NCBI RefSeq assembly: GCF_024703995.1
Contig: NZ_JAMXQV010000001.1
Span: forward strand, 1-64,000
Direction: 5' to 3'
From: Amycolatopsis iheyensis
GTDB taxonomy: Bacteria; Actinomycetota; Actinomycetes; Mycobacteriales; Pseudonocardiaceae
Length of the DNA stretch: 64,000 nucleotides
A program made the position numbers and the translations under genes. The notes beneath the pieces are model-generated. The model had not been told where the DNA came from. It searched no databases and was given only the letters and a program-made list of their open reading frames with translations. Of this stretch, positions 27,570-36,684 are shown piece by piece (the first letter of the stretch is position 1; the number at the start of each line of letters is the position of its first letter).

Positions 27570-29771
27570 TTGTCAAACCAGGGGTACGACGAGGAATTGC
27601 GGGCCGAGCGTGCGTACATCACCGGGCTGTACGCACGTCTCGACGGCGAACGGGAGCAGGCGCGGGCGCGGTACCGCAGCGCGCTGGGGGAAACCGGGAT
27701 CGCGTTGGTGGAGCGGGATGCCGACGTGCGGATCCGGGCCCGGGAGGCGGTCCGGCTGAACGTCGCCGACAACGGGCTCTGCTTCGGCCGGCTGGACGCC
27801 CTTTCGGGCGAAATCAGCTACATCGGCCGGCTCGGGTTGTTCGACGGCGAAAACGACTACGAACCGCTGCTGCTGGATTGGCGGGCGCCCGCGGCGCGGC
27901 CGTTCTACGTCGCCACCGCGGCGACGCCGGAAAACATGCGCCGCCGTCGTCAGTTCCACGCGCTGGGGCGCACCGTCGTCGATTTCACCGACGAGGTGCT
28001 CGGCCGGCCGCAAGCGGGTGAGCGCGGGGACGCGGCGCTGCTGGCGGCCGTCAACGCACCCCGTGGCGAGGGCATGCGGGACATCGTCGCGACGATCCAG
28101 GCCGAGCAGGACGAGATCATCCGGCTCGGCCACGCCGGCGTGCTGGTGGTCGAAGGCGGCCCCGGCACCGGGAAGACCGCCGTCGCGCTGCACCGGGTGG
28201 CGTACCTGCTCTACACCCAGCGAGAACGGATGTCCCGCAGCGGTGTGCTGGTGGTGGGGCCGAGCCCGCTGTTCCTCGACCACATCGGCCGCGTGCTGCC
28301 GGCGCTCGGGGAGTCGGATGTCGTCTTCATGACACCCGGCGATCTCGTCCCCGGCCTGTGCGTCAGGGGCGAGGACGAGCCGGATGTCGCGCGGCTCAAG
28401 GGTTCGCTGAAGATCCTCGACGTGCTGAAGGCCGCGGTCGCCGACCGGCAGCAGGTGCCGGCCGAGCCGGTGCCGGTCGAGCTCACCGACGTCACCGTGG
28501 AGCTCGACGCGGGCATCGCCGATGAGGCGCGGCTCGAAGCGCGGCGAAGCGGCTTGCCGCACAACGAAGCGCGCGCGGTGTTCCGCGAGCACGTCGTGGC
28601 GATCGTCGCCGAGCGGGCCGTCGCGAAGATCGGCGAAGGCTGGCTGACGGAGGAGGACGGCGGCGCCTGGGCCGAACTCCGCGCCGACGTCCTCGAAGAG
28701 CTGGCGGAGCACGAAGAACTCGACGCGACGCTCAGCGCGTTGTGGCCGGACCTGACACCGGAGACGCTGCTGGCGCCGCTGTACATGTCGCCGCGAAGGC
28801 TGCGAGCCGCCGGCGGCGACCCGGCGTTGTTCCGCGCGGACGGCGGCGCCTGGACGGTGTCCGACGTGCCGCTGCTCGACGAGCTGGCCGATCTGCTGGG
28901 GCGCGACGAGTCCGCCGCCCGCGCCGCCGCGCGGCGCCACTGGGAGGAGGAAGCCGAGTACTCCGCCGGAGTCCTCGACCTCGTGAAGCTGGACCGCGAG
29001 GAAATGGACGAGGACGTCATGCTGGCCGCCGAGCACCTGCTCTACGCCGAAGACCTGGCCGAACGCTTCGTCGAGCGGGACACGCGCGACCTCGCCGAGC
29101 GCGCGGCCGCGGACCGCGACTGGACGTACGGGCACGTCGTCGTCGACGAAGCGCAGGAACTGTCCGAAATGGACTGGCGGGTGCTGATGCGGCGGTGCCC
29201 GAGCCGCTCGTTCACGATCGTCGGCGACCTCGCCCAGCGTCGTTCGGTGGCCGGGGCGACGGCGTGGGGGCCGGTGCTGGCGCCCTACGTCGCCGACCGG
29301 TGGGCGTACCGGCGGCTGACGGTGAACTACCGGACGCCGGCGGAGATCATGGCCGTCGCCGGCGCGTTGCTGGCGGAGTTCGCGCCGGACGTCCGGCCGC
29401 CGGAATCGGTGCGCGCGTGCGGAACCCGGCCGTGGTCGAAAAGAGTTGCGGACGGCGAATTGCGAACGGCCATCGACGAATTCGAGCGTGCCGAAGCCGA
29501 ACGCGAAGGCACGAGCGTCGTGATCGGCCCGGCGGACGTGCCGGGCGCGGTTCCGCCCTCGGCGGCCAAGGGACTCGAGTTCGACGCCGTGCTCGTCGTC
29601 GAGCCGGCGCGGATCCTGGCCGGAGGCGCGCGTGGCGCGGCCGAGCTGTACGTCGCGCTCACCCGCGCCACGCAACGCCTCGGGGTGCTGCACCGGGATC
29701 CGCTCCCGGCGGCGTTGTCCGGGCTCGCCGAAGCCGGCGTGGTGCGCGCCGGTCATCGGCGGTTCCTGTAG
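27570..29771 (+). CDS. helD: HelD-like RNA polymerase-associated ATPase
   Basis: 733 residues with a UvrD-like split ATPase: Walker A EGGPGTGKT (195-203), DEAQELSEMDW for Walker B, and motif YVALTRATQRL near the C-terminus. The N-terminal coiled-coil arm (1-60) and the helicase core match HelD, which frees RNA polymerase from DNA and in actinobacteria (HelR) can displace rifamycins. It starts with TTG: no ATG or GTG is possible because an in-frame stop lies at 27546. GAGGGG precedes it. I saw no rifamycin-associated palindrome upstream. A -35-like TTGACA is at 27474. Confidence 0.88.
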   Translation: MSNQGYDEELRAERAYITGLYARLDGEREQARARYRSALGETGIALVERDADVRIRAREAVRLNVADNGLCFGRLDALSGEISYIGRLGLFDGENDYEPLLLDWRAPAARPFYVATAATPENMRRRRQFHALGRTVVDFTDEVLGRPQAGERGDAALLAAVNAPRGEGMRDIVATIQAEQDEIIRLGHAGVLVVEGGPGTGKTAVALHRVAYLLYTQRERMSRSGVLVVGPSPLFLDHIGRVLPALGESDVVFMTPGDLVPGLCVRGEDEPDVARLKGSLKILDVLKAAVADRQQVPAEPVPVELTDVTVELDAGIADEARLEARRSGLPHNEARAVFREHVVAIVAERAVAKIGEGWLTEEDGGAWAELRADVLEELAEHEELDATLSALWPDLTPETLLAPLYMSPRRLRAAGGDPALFRADGGAWTVSDVPLLDELADLLGRDESAARAAARRHWEEEAEYSAGVLDLVKLDREEMDEDVMLAAEHLLYAEDLAERFVERDTRDLAERAAADRDWTYGHVVVDEAQELSEMDWRVLMRRCPSRSFTIVGDLAQRRSVAGATAWGPVLAPYVADRWAYRRLTVNYRTPAEIMAVAGALLAEFAPDVRPPESVRACGTRPWSKRVADGELRTAIDEFERAEAEREGTSVVIGPADVPGAVPPSAAKGLEFDAVLVVEPARILAGGARGAAELYVALTRATQRLGVLHRDPLPAALSGLAEAGVVRAGHRRFL

Positions 29772-29823
29772 CGGGTCCGGGGGTGGCGGGCTGCGGTCCG
29801 TCATCCCCGGCGCCGCCGCGCCG

Positions 29824-30300
29824 CTACGCGGTGAGCCGGCCCCAGGAGTAGTTCTGCTTGGCCAGCTTCAGGTACACGAACAACTCGGTGCCGGAGACGC
29901 CCGGGATCTTCCGGATCTCTTCGCCGAGCACTTCGAGCATGTGGTCGTCGTCGCGGCAGACCAGCTCGACCAGGAGGTCGTAGCGGCCGGCGCACAGCAC
30001 GACGTAGTGGACGTGCGGCAGCTCGGACAACTTGTCCGCGACCGCACGGGGATCAGCGCCGTCGACGCTGATCCCGACCATGGCCTGCCGCGTCAGATCG
30101 ACGTTGGCGGGGTCGGTCACCGCGACGATCTGCATCAGGTCGTCGCGCAGCAGCCGCTGCACGCGCTGGCGGACGGCGCCTTCCGAGAGCCCGACCGCTT
30201 TCGCGAGCGCGGTGAACGACGCCCGGCCGTCCTGCTGGAGCAGGGCGATCAGCGATCTGTCCGTATTGTCCAGCCCGCGCGCACGTGAATCTTCACCCAT
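29824..30300 (-). CDS. Lrp/AsnC-family regulator
   Basis: 158 residues: helix-turn-helix at 10-55 (LDNTDRSLIALLQQDGRASF, GLSEGAVRQRVQRL) and an RAM effector domain (about 70-150). Such proteins form octamers responsive to amino acids. ATG 30300. It stands alone; the amino-acid gene it might control is not next to it. Confidence 0.88.
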   Translation of the reverse strand: MGEDSRARGLDNTDRSLIALLQQDGRASFTALAKAVGLSEGAVRQRVQRLLRDDLMQIVAVTDPANVDLTRQAMVGISVDGADPRAVADKLSELPHVHYVVLCAGRYDLLVELVCRDDDHMLEVLGEEIRKIPGVSGTELFVYLKLAKQNYSWGRLTA

Positions 30301-30491
30301 GCCGTCCCTCCCTGTGTTTCGGCATGTGATTTCTCAAGTGCGCAGCGTATCGAGCCCTGTCGAGAAAGCGAGACCCCCGCGCCAGCTTCACGTGATCCGG
30401 CGCGAGGATCGTGATTTGCCGAGGATTCGGTGGCTGTGGAGGAAAATCACGAGGCATTCCGAGGCGCTCGCGGTGCACGCGCACCGCCGGT

Positions 30492-31853
30492 TCAGAACCA
30501 GGTGTCGAGGGCGACCTCGAGGGGCCCTTCGCCCGCCCAGGCGATTACTCCGTCCGGCCGGAGCAGCAGCGGGCCGGTGTTCGTCACCGGCACGACGTCG
30601 ACGCGGGGATCGGTCACGTCGGCCGCCGTCAACAGGAGGCCGCGGCCGGTGCGGGTGTGTTCGTGCAGCCGGGTCACGCGGCCGTCGTGGCCGACCAGCT
30701 CCAGGTCCGGGCAGTGCTCGCCGGCCGGTGCCGGGGCGAGGTAAGGGAAGTCGTAGCGCTGGTGGATCCCGGCCAGGAGGTCGCCGAAGTACTTGTTGGC
30801 CTCGGGCACGTCCATCAGGTCCGCGACGATTTCGCGCAGCGCGTCGACGTGCGGGCCGGGTGCCAGCAACGCCGACTGGGCGCGAGTGTTGCGTAGCACC
30901 GCTTCGCCCGCTGGGTGCCTTTCGTGCGTGTAGGTGTCGAGGAACGCTTCGGGCTTGTCGCCGCGGAGGACGGCGCCGAGCTTCCAGCCGAGGTTGGCCG
31001 CGTCGAGCAGGCCGAGGTTGAGGCCCTGGCCGCCACTCGGCGAGTGCACGTGGGCGGCGTCGCCGGCGAGGAAGACCCGGCCGAGGCGGTAGGTCTCGGC
31101 TTGCCGGGCCTGGTCGCCGAACCGGCGTTCCTCGCGGAACTCCTCGACGACGACGTCCGCGCCGGTGATCCGCCGGATGCTCGCGGCGAAGTCGGCCGCG
31201 GTGACCGGCTCCGGCGTCGACGCGAGCTCGGTGATCCCGGCCAGGCGGCCGCCGTGGAGGAAGGTGCCGCCGTCGTACCGCCCGGACGACGGGACGTCGC
31301 CGACGAAGCGGACCTGCCCGGCGGTCGTGCGCAGCAGCGGCGGGGTGCCGGGGAAGGCGAATCCGGTCAGCTTGCGGACGGTGCTCCGGCCGCCGTCGCA
31401 CCCGACGACGTACTTCGCCCGCCAGGTTCCGCCGGCGGTCACGGTCACACCGTCCACATCGGACTCCAGCGCGGTGACCTCGTGGCCGCGCAGCACGTGG
31501 ATGCCCTCGGCGTGCTTCGCGAGGACGCGCTCGAGCTCCGGCTGCCAGATGTACGTGCGGGGCCGGTCCTCACTGGGGGTGATCTTGAAGATGTTCGCGA
31601 AGTGGCCACGGGTGGTGCCGTGGTCGCGGGCGAGGTCCTTCGTGCCCTGGACGTCCGCCTCGGCGAGCTGGTCGCCGAGGCCGCGCCGCCAGAACGCTTC
31701 GGTCGCCAAGGGACCCAGACCTCGGGCTTTCTCGTCCTCGGACGGCGTCGCCAGCCGCTCCAGCACCAGGGGTTCGGCGCCGGCCAGCCGGAGCTCGGTC
31801 GCCAGGAACAGGCCCACCGGGCCCGCGCCCACCACGATCACGTCGGCATCCAT
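30492..31853 (-). CDS. FAD-dependent aromatic monooxygenase
   Basis: 453 residues of class A flavin hydroxylase: GAGPVGLFLATELRLAG for the ADP, YVVGCDGGRSTVRKLTGF (DG motif), and FLAGDAAHVHSPSGGQGLN (GD motif), with a C-terminal thioredoxin-like domain. The subgroup includes polyketide-tailoring and antibiotic-inactivating enzymes such as TetX and Rox; substrate specificity is not readable here. AAGGAGG precedes the ATG and overlaps an operator palindrome. Divergent from the TetR gene, which probably represses it. Confidence 0.88.
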   Translation of the reverse strand: MDADVIVVGAGPVGLFLATELRLAGAEPLVLERLATPSEDEKARGLGPLATEAFWRRGLGDQLAEADVQGTKDLARDHGTTRGHFANIFKITPSEDRPRTYIWQPELERVLAKHAEGIHVLRGHEVTALESDVDGVTVTAGGTWRAKYVVGCDGGRSTVRKLTGFAFPGTPPLLRTTAGQVRFVGDVPSSGRYDGGTFLHGGRLAGITELASTPEPVTAADFAASIRRITGADVVVEEFREERRFGDQARQAETYRLGRVFLAGDAAHVHSPSGGQGLNLGLLDAANLGWKLGAVLRGDKPEAFLDTYTHERHPAGEAVLRNTRAQSALLAPGPHVDALREIVADLMDVPEANKYFGDLLAGIHQRYDFPYLAPAPAGEHCPDLELVGHDGRVTRLHEHTRTGRGLLLTAADVTDPRVDVVPVTNTGPLLLRPDGVIAWAGEGPLEVALDTWF

Positions 31854-31860
31854 GCTTCCT

Positions 31861-31903
31861 CCTTAACTAGTTAAGGGCTAGGATGTCCTTAACTAGTTAA
31901 AGG
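31861..31903. promoter_or_regulatory. Paired TetR operators
   Basis: CTTAACTAGTTAAG (31862-31875) and CTTAACTAGTTAAA (31888-31901), 26 bp centre to centre, lie between divergent start codons and overlap both ribosome-binding or promoter regions. Confidence 0.85.
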
Positions 31904-31923
31904 TGTCAAGGGAGGTTTTCCTG

Positions 31924-32538
31924 ATGGACGTCGGTGACGCGGTGCGCGTCGCGCTGCGCCTGCTCGAAGCCGAGGGCCTGGACAAGCTGACCGTCCGGCG
32001 GCTCGCCACCGAGCTCGGCGTCAAGGCGCCCGCGTTGTACTGGCACTTCAGCGGCAAACGCGCGCTGCTCGACCACCTGACGGACGCGATCGTGGCGCCG
32101 GTCGTCGAGGGGCTGCCCGCCGGCGGGCCGTGGCTGAAGTGGCTCGAAGACGCGGGGTTCGCGCTGCACGCGGCGTTGCTCGCGCACCGCGACGGCGCCC
32201 GCGTCGCCCTCGGCGCCGATCTCCGGGTGGCCCGGTCGCTCGGTGAGCTCGCCGAGCGCGCGGTCGGGGTGCTGCACGAAGCGGGCTTCCCGCTCGGCGA
32301 GGCGACCCGCGCGGCCGGGGTGCTGGTGCACTTCGTGCTGGGCCGGGCCGTCGAGGCCCAGACGCGGCCGTCGCCGTCCGACGAAGCGGCGATGATCGCG
32401 TCCGGCGCGTTCCCGTTCCCGCTGATGGCGCGGGGGCTGCGGGAACGCGCCGGGTCGACGGTCGAGGACGACTTCCGGTACGCGCTCGGCGTGCTGCTCG
32501 CCGGACTCGACGCGGTCAGCCCAAATCGCGCCGGCTGA
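31924..32538 (+). CDS. TetR-family repressor
   Basis: 204 residues from ATG 31924 (GGGAGG eight nt upstream). HTH at about 1-45 (LTVRRLATELGVKAPALYWHF), followed by a C-terminal domain of the tetracycline-repressor (TetR_C) type. Its own promoter region holds two copies of a palindrome that also controls the divergent monooxygenase, so it is probably released by the monooxygenase's substrate. Its last 23 nt overlap the convergent lysA-type gene. Confidence 0.88.
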   Translation: MDVGDAVRVALRLLEAEGLDKLTVRRLATELGVKAPALYWHFSGKRALLDHLTDAIVAPVVEGLPAGGPWLKWLEDAGFALHAALLAHRDGARVALGADLRVARSLGELAERAVGVLHEAGFPLGEATRAAGVLVHFVLGRAVEAQTRPSPSDEAAMIASGAFPFPLMARGLRERAGSTVEDDFRYALGVLLAGLDAVSPNRAG

Positions 32539-33859
32539 GGTCCTCCTCGGTTTCGCGACGCACGAGCAGCGTCGCGACGCCGTCCTTCACGCCGACCAGT
32601 GGCGGGCGGCCGACCTGGTTGTAGTTCGAGGCCAGCGAATGGTGGTACGCGCCGGTGCACGGCACGGCGAGGAGATCGCCCGCGTGCAGGTCGCCGGGGA
32701 GGCTGATGCCGTCGGCGAGGACGTCCCCGGATTCGCAGTGCCGCCCGACGACGGTCATCGGGACGCGCTGGGCTTTGGACCGGCGCCCGACCAGCCGCGT
32801 CGTGTAGCGCGCGCCGTAGAGCGAAGGCCGCGCGTTGTCGCTCATCCCGCCGTCGACCGCGACGAACGTGCGGCTCCCGCGCTTGACCGCGCACACGCGG
32901 TACACCGTGATCCCGGCCGGCCCGACGATCGCCCGGCCGGGCTCGATCGTCAGGCGCGGCAACGGAAAGCCGTGCGACGCGCAGGCGTAGGCGAGCGCCA
33001 CGCGCAGGCGTCGCGAGTAGCCGCCGAGGTCGAACGCGGGCTCGCCGCCGACGTACGGCACCGCGTGCCCGCCGCCGAGGTCGAGCTCCCGCAGCGTCAC
33101 GCCGTGGGTGTCGCGGATCCGGACGAGCACCTCGGCCATCCGCCGCGCCGCGGCTTCGTACCGGTCGACGCGGGAGACCTGCGAGCCGATGTGGCAGTGC
33201 AGGCCGGTGAGCCGCAACCCGGGTTGCCGCCGCACGGCTTCCGCGGCGGCGTCGACGTTGTCGGGTACGCCGTCGAGCAGCGAGAAGCCGAACTTCTGGC
33301 CCTCGGTGCCGGTGCTGATCGACGCGTGCGCCCCGGCCGCGACACCCGGCGTCACGCGGATCATCACCTGCTGCGCGCCGTGGGCGAGCGCGCCGAGCTG
33401 CTCGATCTCGTCGAGCGAGTCGACCACGATCCGCCGGACGCCGTAGGCGAGAGCGGCCTTCAGGTCTTCGGGCGTCTTCGCGTTGCCGTGCAGCAGCATG
33501 CGCTCCGCGGGGAAGCCGACTCCGCGCGCGACAGCGATCTCGCCGGCGGAGCAGGTGTCGAGCGACAACCCCTCTTCGGCGACCCAACGCAGCACAGAGC
33601 GCGTACACAGCGCCTTGCTCGCGTACGCGACTTCGACGTCCGGCAGCGCTTCGCGGTACTCGCGGGCGGTGTCGCGGACCTGCTGTTCGTCGATGAAGTA
33701 CGTGGGCGTCCCGAAGCGGGCGGCGAGGTGGCTGACCTTCGCGCCGGCGAAGAGCAGCTCGCCGTCTTCGCCGAGTCGGGTGCTTCGCGGCCAGACTCCT
33801 GGCTCGAGGTGATCGGCGGCTTCGCAACCGAGGCTGGGAAGAAGCTCGCTGAGCGTCAC
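32516..33859 (-). CDS. lysA: Diaminopimelate decarboxylase
   Basis: 447 residues from GTG 33859 (GGAGG six nt upstream). PLP-barrel enzyme: Schiff-base Lys in YASKALCTRSV, HCHIGSQ, EPGRAIVG and the substrate loop CESGDVL, ending in ASNYNQVGRP. It decarboxylates meso-diaminopimelate to L-lysine. It is not next to thrA/argS as the usual actinobacterial lysA is, so it may be a second copy serving a secondary pathway or a closely related ornithine/arginine-type member. Confidence 0.82.
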   Translation of the reverse strand: MTLSELLPSLGCEAADHLEPGVWPRSTRLGEDGELLFAGAKVSHLAARFGTPTYFIDEQQVRDTAREYREALPDVEVAYASKALCTRSVLRWVAEEGLSLDTCSAGEIAVARGVGFPAERMLLHGNAKTPEDLKAALAYGVRRIVVDSLDEIEQLGALAHGAQQVMIRVTPGVAAGAHASISTGTEGQKFGFSLLDGVPDNVDAAAEAVRRQPGLRLTGLHCHIGSQVSRVDRYEAAARRMAEVLVRIRDTHGVTLRELDLGGGHAVPYVGGEPAFDLGGYSRRLRVALAYACASHGFPLPRLTIEPGRAIVGPAGITVYRVCAVKRGSRTFVAVDGGMSDNARPSLYGARYTTRLVGRRSKAQRVPMTVVGRHCESGDVLADGISLPGDLHAGDLLAVPCTGAYHHSLASNYNQVGRPPLVGVKDGVATLLVRRETEEDLSRRDLG

Positions 33860-34056
33860 GGGGTGCCTCCGGGCATCACGGCGGATCGGACTCCGCCAGC
33901 AGACCGCCGTCCCCTTCGCCGTGCTTCCCCCGTGAATGCCGTCCTGACGGGTTCTCCTCGCTCGCTTACTCCTTGTTAACGCGCGAGTAACTTCGGCCAC
34001 ACCCCGGCTGACCTGCGCGGAGTTGGATTTCCGGCGCGGCCGCCGTCACACCGGGC

Positions 34057-35028
34057 ATGGTTACCGACACGATGGACGAGACCGAGTTCGCCGAACTGAC
34101 CGAGCAGCACCGGCGGGAGCTGCGGGTGCACTGCTACCGGTTCCTGGGGTCGCTCGACGAGGCCGAGGACCTGGTGCAGGAGACGTTCCTGCGCGCGTGG
34201 CGCGGCCGCGACCAGTACGCCGGGCGCGCGAGCCTGCGCGCCTGGCTGTACAAGATCGCCACCAACGCGTGCCTCGACTTCCTCGACCGGACGCCCCGCG
34301 TCGTGCCGTCGGTCGACTTGCCGGTGGCGTCGGGGTCGCACTTGGCGCCCCGGCCCGCGGCCGCCGTCCCGTGGCTGCAGCCCTGCCCCGACGACCTCCT
34401 CGACGAGACGATCGCCCGGGAGACGGTCGAGCTGGCGTTCCTCGCGGCCGTCCAGTACCTCTCGCCGCGGCAACGCGCCGTGTTGATCCTTCGCGACGTC
34501 GTCGGCTGGTCGGCGAAGGAGACCGCGAGCGCGTTGGAGACAACCCCGGCTTCGGTGACCAGCTCGCTTCAGCGCGCGCGGGCCGAGTTGAAGGAGCAGC
34601 TGCCTTCGCGGCGTACGGAGTGGCGCGTCACGTCGAGCAGCGAAGAGCGCGAAGTCGTTGCGCGCTACATCGCGGCGATCACGACGGCGGACGACACGGC
34701 GATCGCGGCCGTGCTCCGCGAAGACGTCCGCTGCAGCCACCAGCCGGGCGCCGGCGGCCACGACGGCCCGCTGCCGACCTGGTACGGCGGCCGGGCGACG
34801 GTCCTCGAAGGCTGGGCGCCGGTGCTGCACGGGCCGTCGTCGATGGAGCTGCTCATGGTTCCGGCCCACGCGAACGGCGGCCCGGCCGTCGCGACCTACC
34901 TCCGCCACGACGGGGAGTTCCACGCGTTCGGCCTGAACACGCTCTCGATCGTGGCCGGTCAGGTTGCCGAGGTGACGACGTTCGGGTCCGCGGTGTTCGA
35001 TCGGTTCGGGTTGCCGATGACGCGCTAG
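34057..35028 (+). CDS. ECF sigma factor with SnoaL-like C-terminus (SigX5/SigG type)
   Basis: 323 residues: sigma region 2 (about 10-75; DEAEDLVQETFLRAW), region 4 (about 130-180; LSPRQRAVLILRDVVGWSAKETASAL) and a C-terminal SnoaL/NTF2-like domain (about 200-315) ending DRFGLPMTR, as in the SigG/TIGR02960 class. The C-terminal domain probably replaces an anti-sigma factor as the sensor; none is encoded adjacent. Alternative start at Met6. Confidence 0.85.
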   Translation: MVTDTMDETEFAELTEQHRRELRVHCYRFLGSLDEAEDLVQETFLRAWRGRDQYAGRASLRAWLYKIATNACLDFLDRTPRVVPSVDLPVASGSHLAPRPAAAVPWLQPCPDDLLDETIARETVELAFLAAVQYLSPRQRAVLILRDVVGWSAKETASALETTPASVTSSLQRARAELKEQLPSRRTEWRVTSSSEEREVVARYIAAITTADDTAIAAVLREDVRCSHQPGAGGHDGPLPTWYGGRATVLEGWAPVLHGPSSMELLMVPAHANGGPAVATYLRHDGEFHAFGLNTLSIVAGQVAEVTTFGSAVFDRFGLPMTR

Positions 35029-35930
35029 GAAAGCCCCCACGAGGACAGCAGCCCGAACAGCTGCTCGCGTTCGGCCGCCGTCAGCAGCCGGCTCGGCGGC
35101 CGGACGTCGGGGCGGCACAGGCCCAGCTGGCCCAGCGCGTCCTTGACCACGCTGACGTTGTTGGCGTTGCCGTTGGCCGCGCGGAGCTCCTCGAACGGCC
35201 GGATCCGCTCCCAGACCGCCATCGCGCCCGGATAGTCCCCTGTGGACAGTGCGTGGAACATCTCCAGCGAGATCGCCGGGTCGACGTTCACCAGCCCGGA
35301 CGTGAAGCCGGTGGCACCGACGGCGAAGTAGCCGGGCGCCGAAAGCTCGGCCAGGCCGGCGATCCACACGAACCGGTCGAACCCCGCGTCCCGGGCGACC
35401 GAGCCGAACCGCACCGGGTCCGGCACGGCGTACTTCACGCCGATGACGTTCGGCGCGGCTTCGCCCAGCGCGCGCAGCTGCTCGCCGCCGATGGCCGGGT
35501 TGCGGAGGTAGAGGACCATGCCGAGCTCGGGCACCGCGGCCGCGATCGCGGCGTGGTAGTCGACCCAGCCGTCGCCGGAGACGTACGGGTGCACGGGCTG
35601 GTGGATCATGATCAGGTCGGCGCCGGCGTCCCGCGCGTGCTGCGCCGCCCGCGTCGCGGAAGCGACGTCGTGGCCGATCCCGGCCAGCACGCTCGCCCGG
35701 CCCGCCGCGGCTTCGACGGTCACCTCCAGGCACTGCCGGGCTTCCGCCGCGTCCAGGGCGTAGAACTCGCCGGTGTTCCCGTTCGGCGTCACGACCTCGA
35801 TGCCGCCGGTGACCAGGCGGTCCACGAGTTTCGCGTACGTCTCGCCGTCGACGGCGCCCTCGGCGTCGAACGGCGTGACCGGGATGGCCACCACCCCGGA
35901 CAACCGCCGCCGCTGCTCCTCGAACGTCAT
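35025..35930 (-). CDS. DapA-family lyase/dehydratase
   Basis: 301 residues, TIM barrel of the dihydrodipicolinate synthase/N-acetylneuraminate lyase family. GNTGEFYAL is the family GNTGE loop and the Schiff-base Lys lies in VIGVKYAVPDP. The family includes true DapA, sialic acid lyase, 2-keto-3-deoxygluconate aldolase and 5-dehydro-4-deoxyglucarate dehydratase. The GntR-ABC transporter context suggests sugar-acid catabolism rather than lysine synthesis. Overlaps gntR by 4 nt. Confidence 0.8.
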   Translation of the reverse strand: MTFEEQRRRLSGVVAIPVTPFDAEGAVDGETYAKLVDRLVTGGIEVVTPNGNTGEFYALDAAEARQCLEVTVEAAAGRASVLAGIGHDVASATRAAQHARDAGADLIMIHQPVHPYVSGDGWVDYHAAIAAAVPELGMVLYLRNPAIGGEQLRALGEAAPNVIGVKYAVPDPVRFGSVARDAGFDRFVWIAGLAELSAPGYFAVGATGFTSGLVNVDPAISLEMFHALSTGDYPGAMAVWERIRPFEELRAANGNANNVSVVKDALGQLGLCRPDVRPPSRLLTAAEREQLFGLLSSWGLS

Positions 35931-36628
35931 CGGGCCCCCTTCGTCTCTGTGGTCGGTTCACCCGGGAGCCCGAAGGCGACCCGGTCGAGGAAATCGGCGA
36001 TGTGCCTGCGCAGCAGGTGTTCGGTCTGCCGGGCGTTCCCGCTCTCGGCGGCGGCCAGGATCGCCCGGTGCTCGGCGGCTTCGCCCTGCCAGGTCGGGCT
36101 GATGCCCCAGCCGGTTACGGTGATCAGCGCGGCCTGGTCGCGCAGGTCGTCCAGGATCTCGACCAGCAAGGGGTTGCCGCACTCGGAGTAGAGCGCGCGG
36201 TGGAACAGCCGGTTCGTCAGGCTGGCTTTCGCGCGGTCGGCGGCGTCCGCGCCGGTCTCGACCTCGGCGAGCACCTGCCGCGCCTCGCGGAAGCCGGCGC
36301 CGCGCTCGACCGCGCGCCGGACGGCTTCGGGCTCGAGGAGCGCGCGCAGGTCGTACACCGCGGACGCGCCCTCGGCGTCCATGACCCGGACCGCGGCCCC
36401 CTTGTACGTGCTCATCGTGACCAAACCGGAACCGGCGAGGATCCGGAGTGCTTCGCGCACCGGCGTCTTCGACACTCCGAGCAGCGCGCCGACCTCGGCC
36501 TCGACGAGCGTTTCGCCCGGTCCGAACTCCCCGGTCAAGATCGCTTCCTTGATCGCGTCCCGCACGAAATCGGTCCGCGAACCGGGCGGCGGCGGCCTCC
36601 GGGCCGAAGAACTGCTCGCCACTGGCAT
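35927..36628 (-). CDS. GntR/FadR-family regulator
   Basis: 233 residues from ATG 36628; winged helix (about 20-85; LVEAEVGALLGVSKTPVREAL) and an FCD effector domain (about 95-215). It precedes the DapA-type gene and is divergent from the ABC importer, so it is the likely regulator of both. Ligand probably a keto- or sugar acid. Confidence 0.88.
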   Translation of the reverse strand: MPVASSSSARRPPPPGSRTDFVRDAIKEAILTGEFGPGETLVEAEVGALLGVSKTPVREALRILAGSGLVTMSTYKGAAVRVMDAEGASAVYDLRALLEPEAVRRAVERGAGFREARQVLAEVETGADAADRAKASLTNRLFHRALYSECGNPLLVEILDDLRDQAALITVTGWGISPTWQGEAAEHRAILAAAESGNARQTEHLLRRHIADFLDRVAFGLPGEPTTETKGAR

Positions 36629-36631
36629 GTC

Positions 36632-36668
36632 CGATCTGATATACGATGCGACATACAACATTATCACG
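36632..36668. promoter_or_regulatory. AT-rich divergent promoter with possible FadR-type operator
   Basis: The 56-nt gap between gntR and the importer contains TGATATACGATGCGACATAC and ends in TTATCA, an imperfect dyad (TGATAT and ATTATCA). It is the only AT-rich stretch nearby and is the expected operator position, but the symmetry is weak. Confidence 0.35.
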
Positions 36669-36684
36669 GACCCAGGGAGCAGCC

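Noticed and set aside
27460..27570. Rifamycin-associated palindrome upstream of helD
   Set aside because: No palindrome of the expected kind is visible; only a lone TTGACA.
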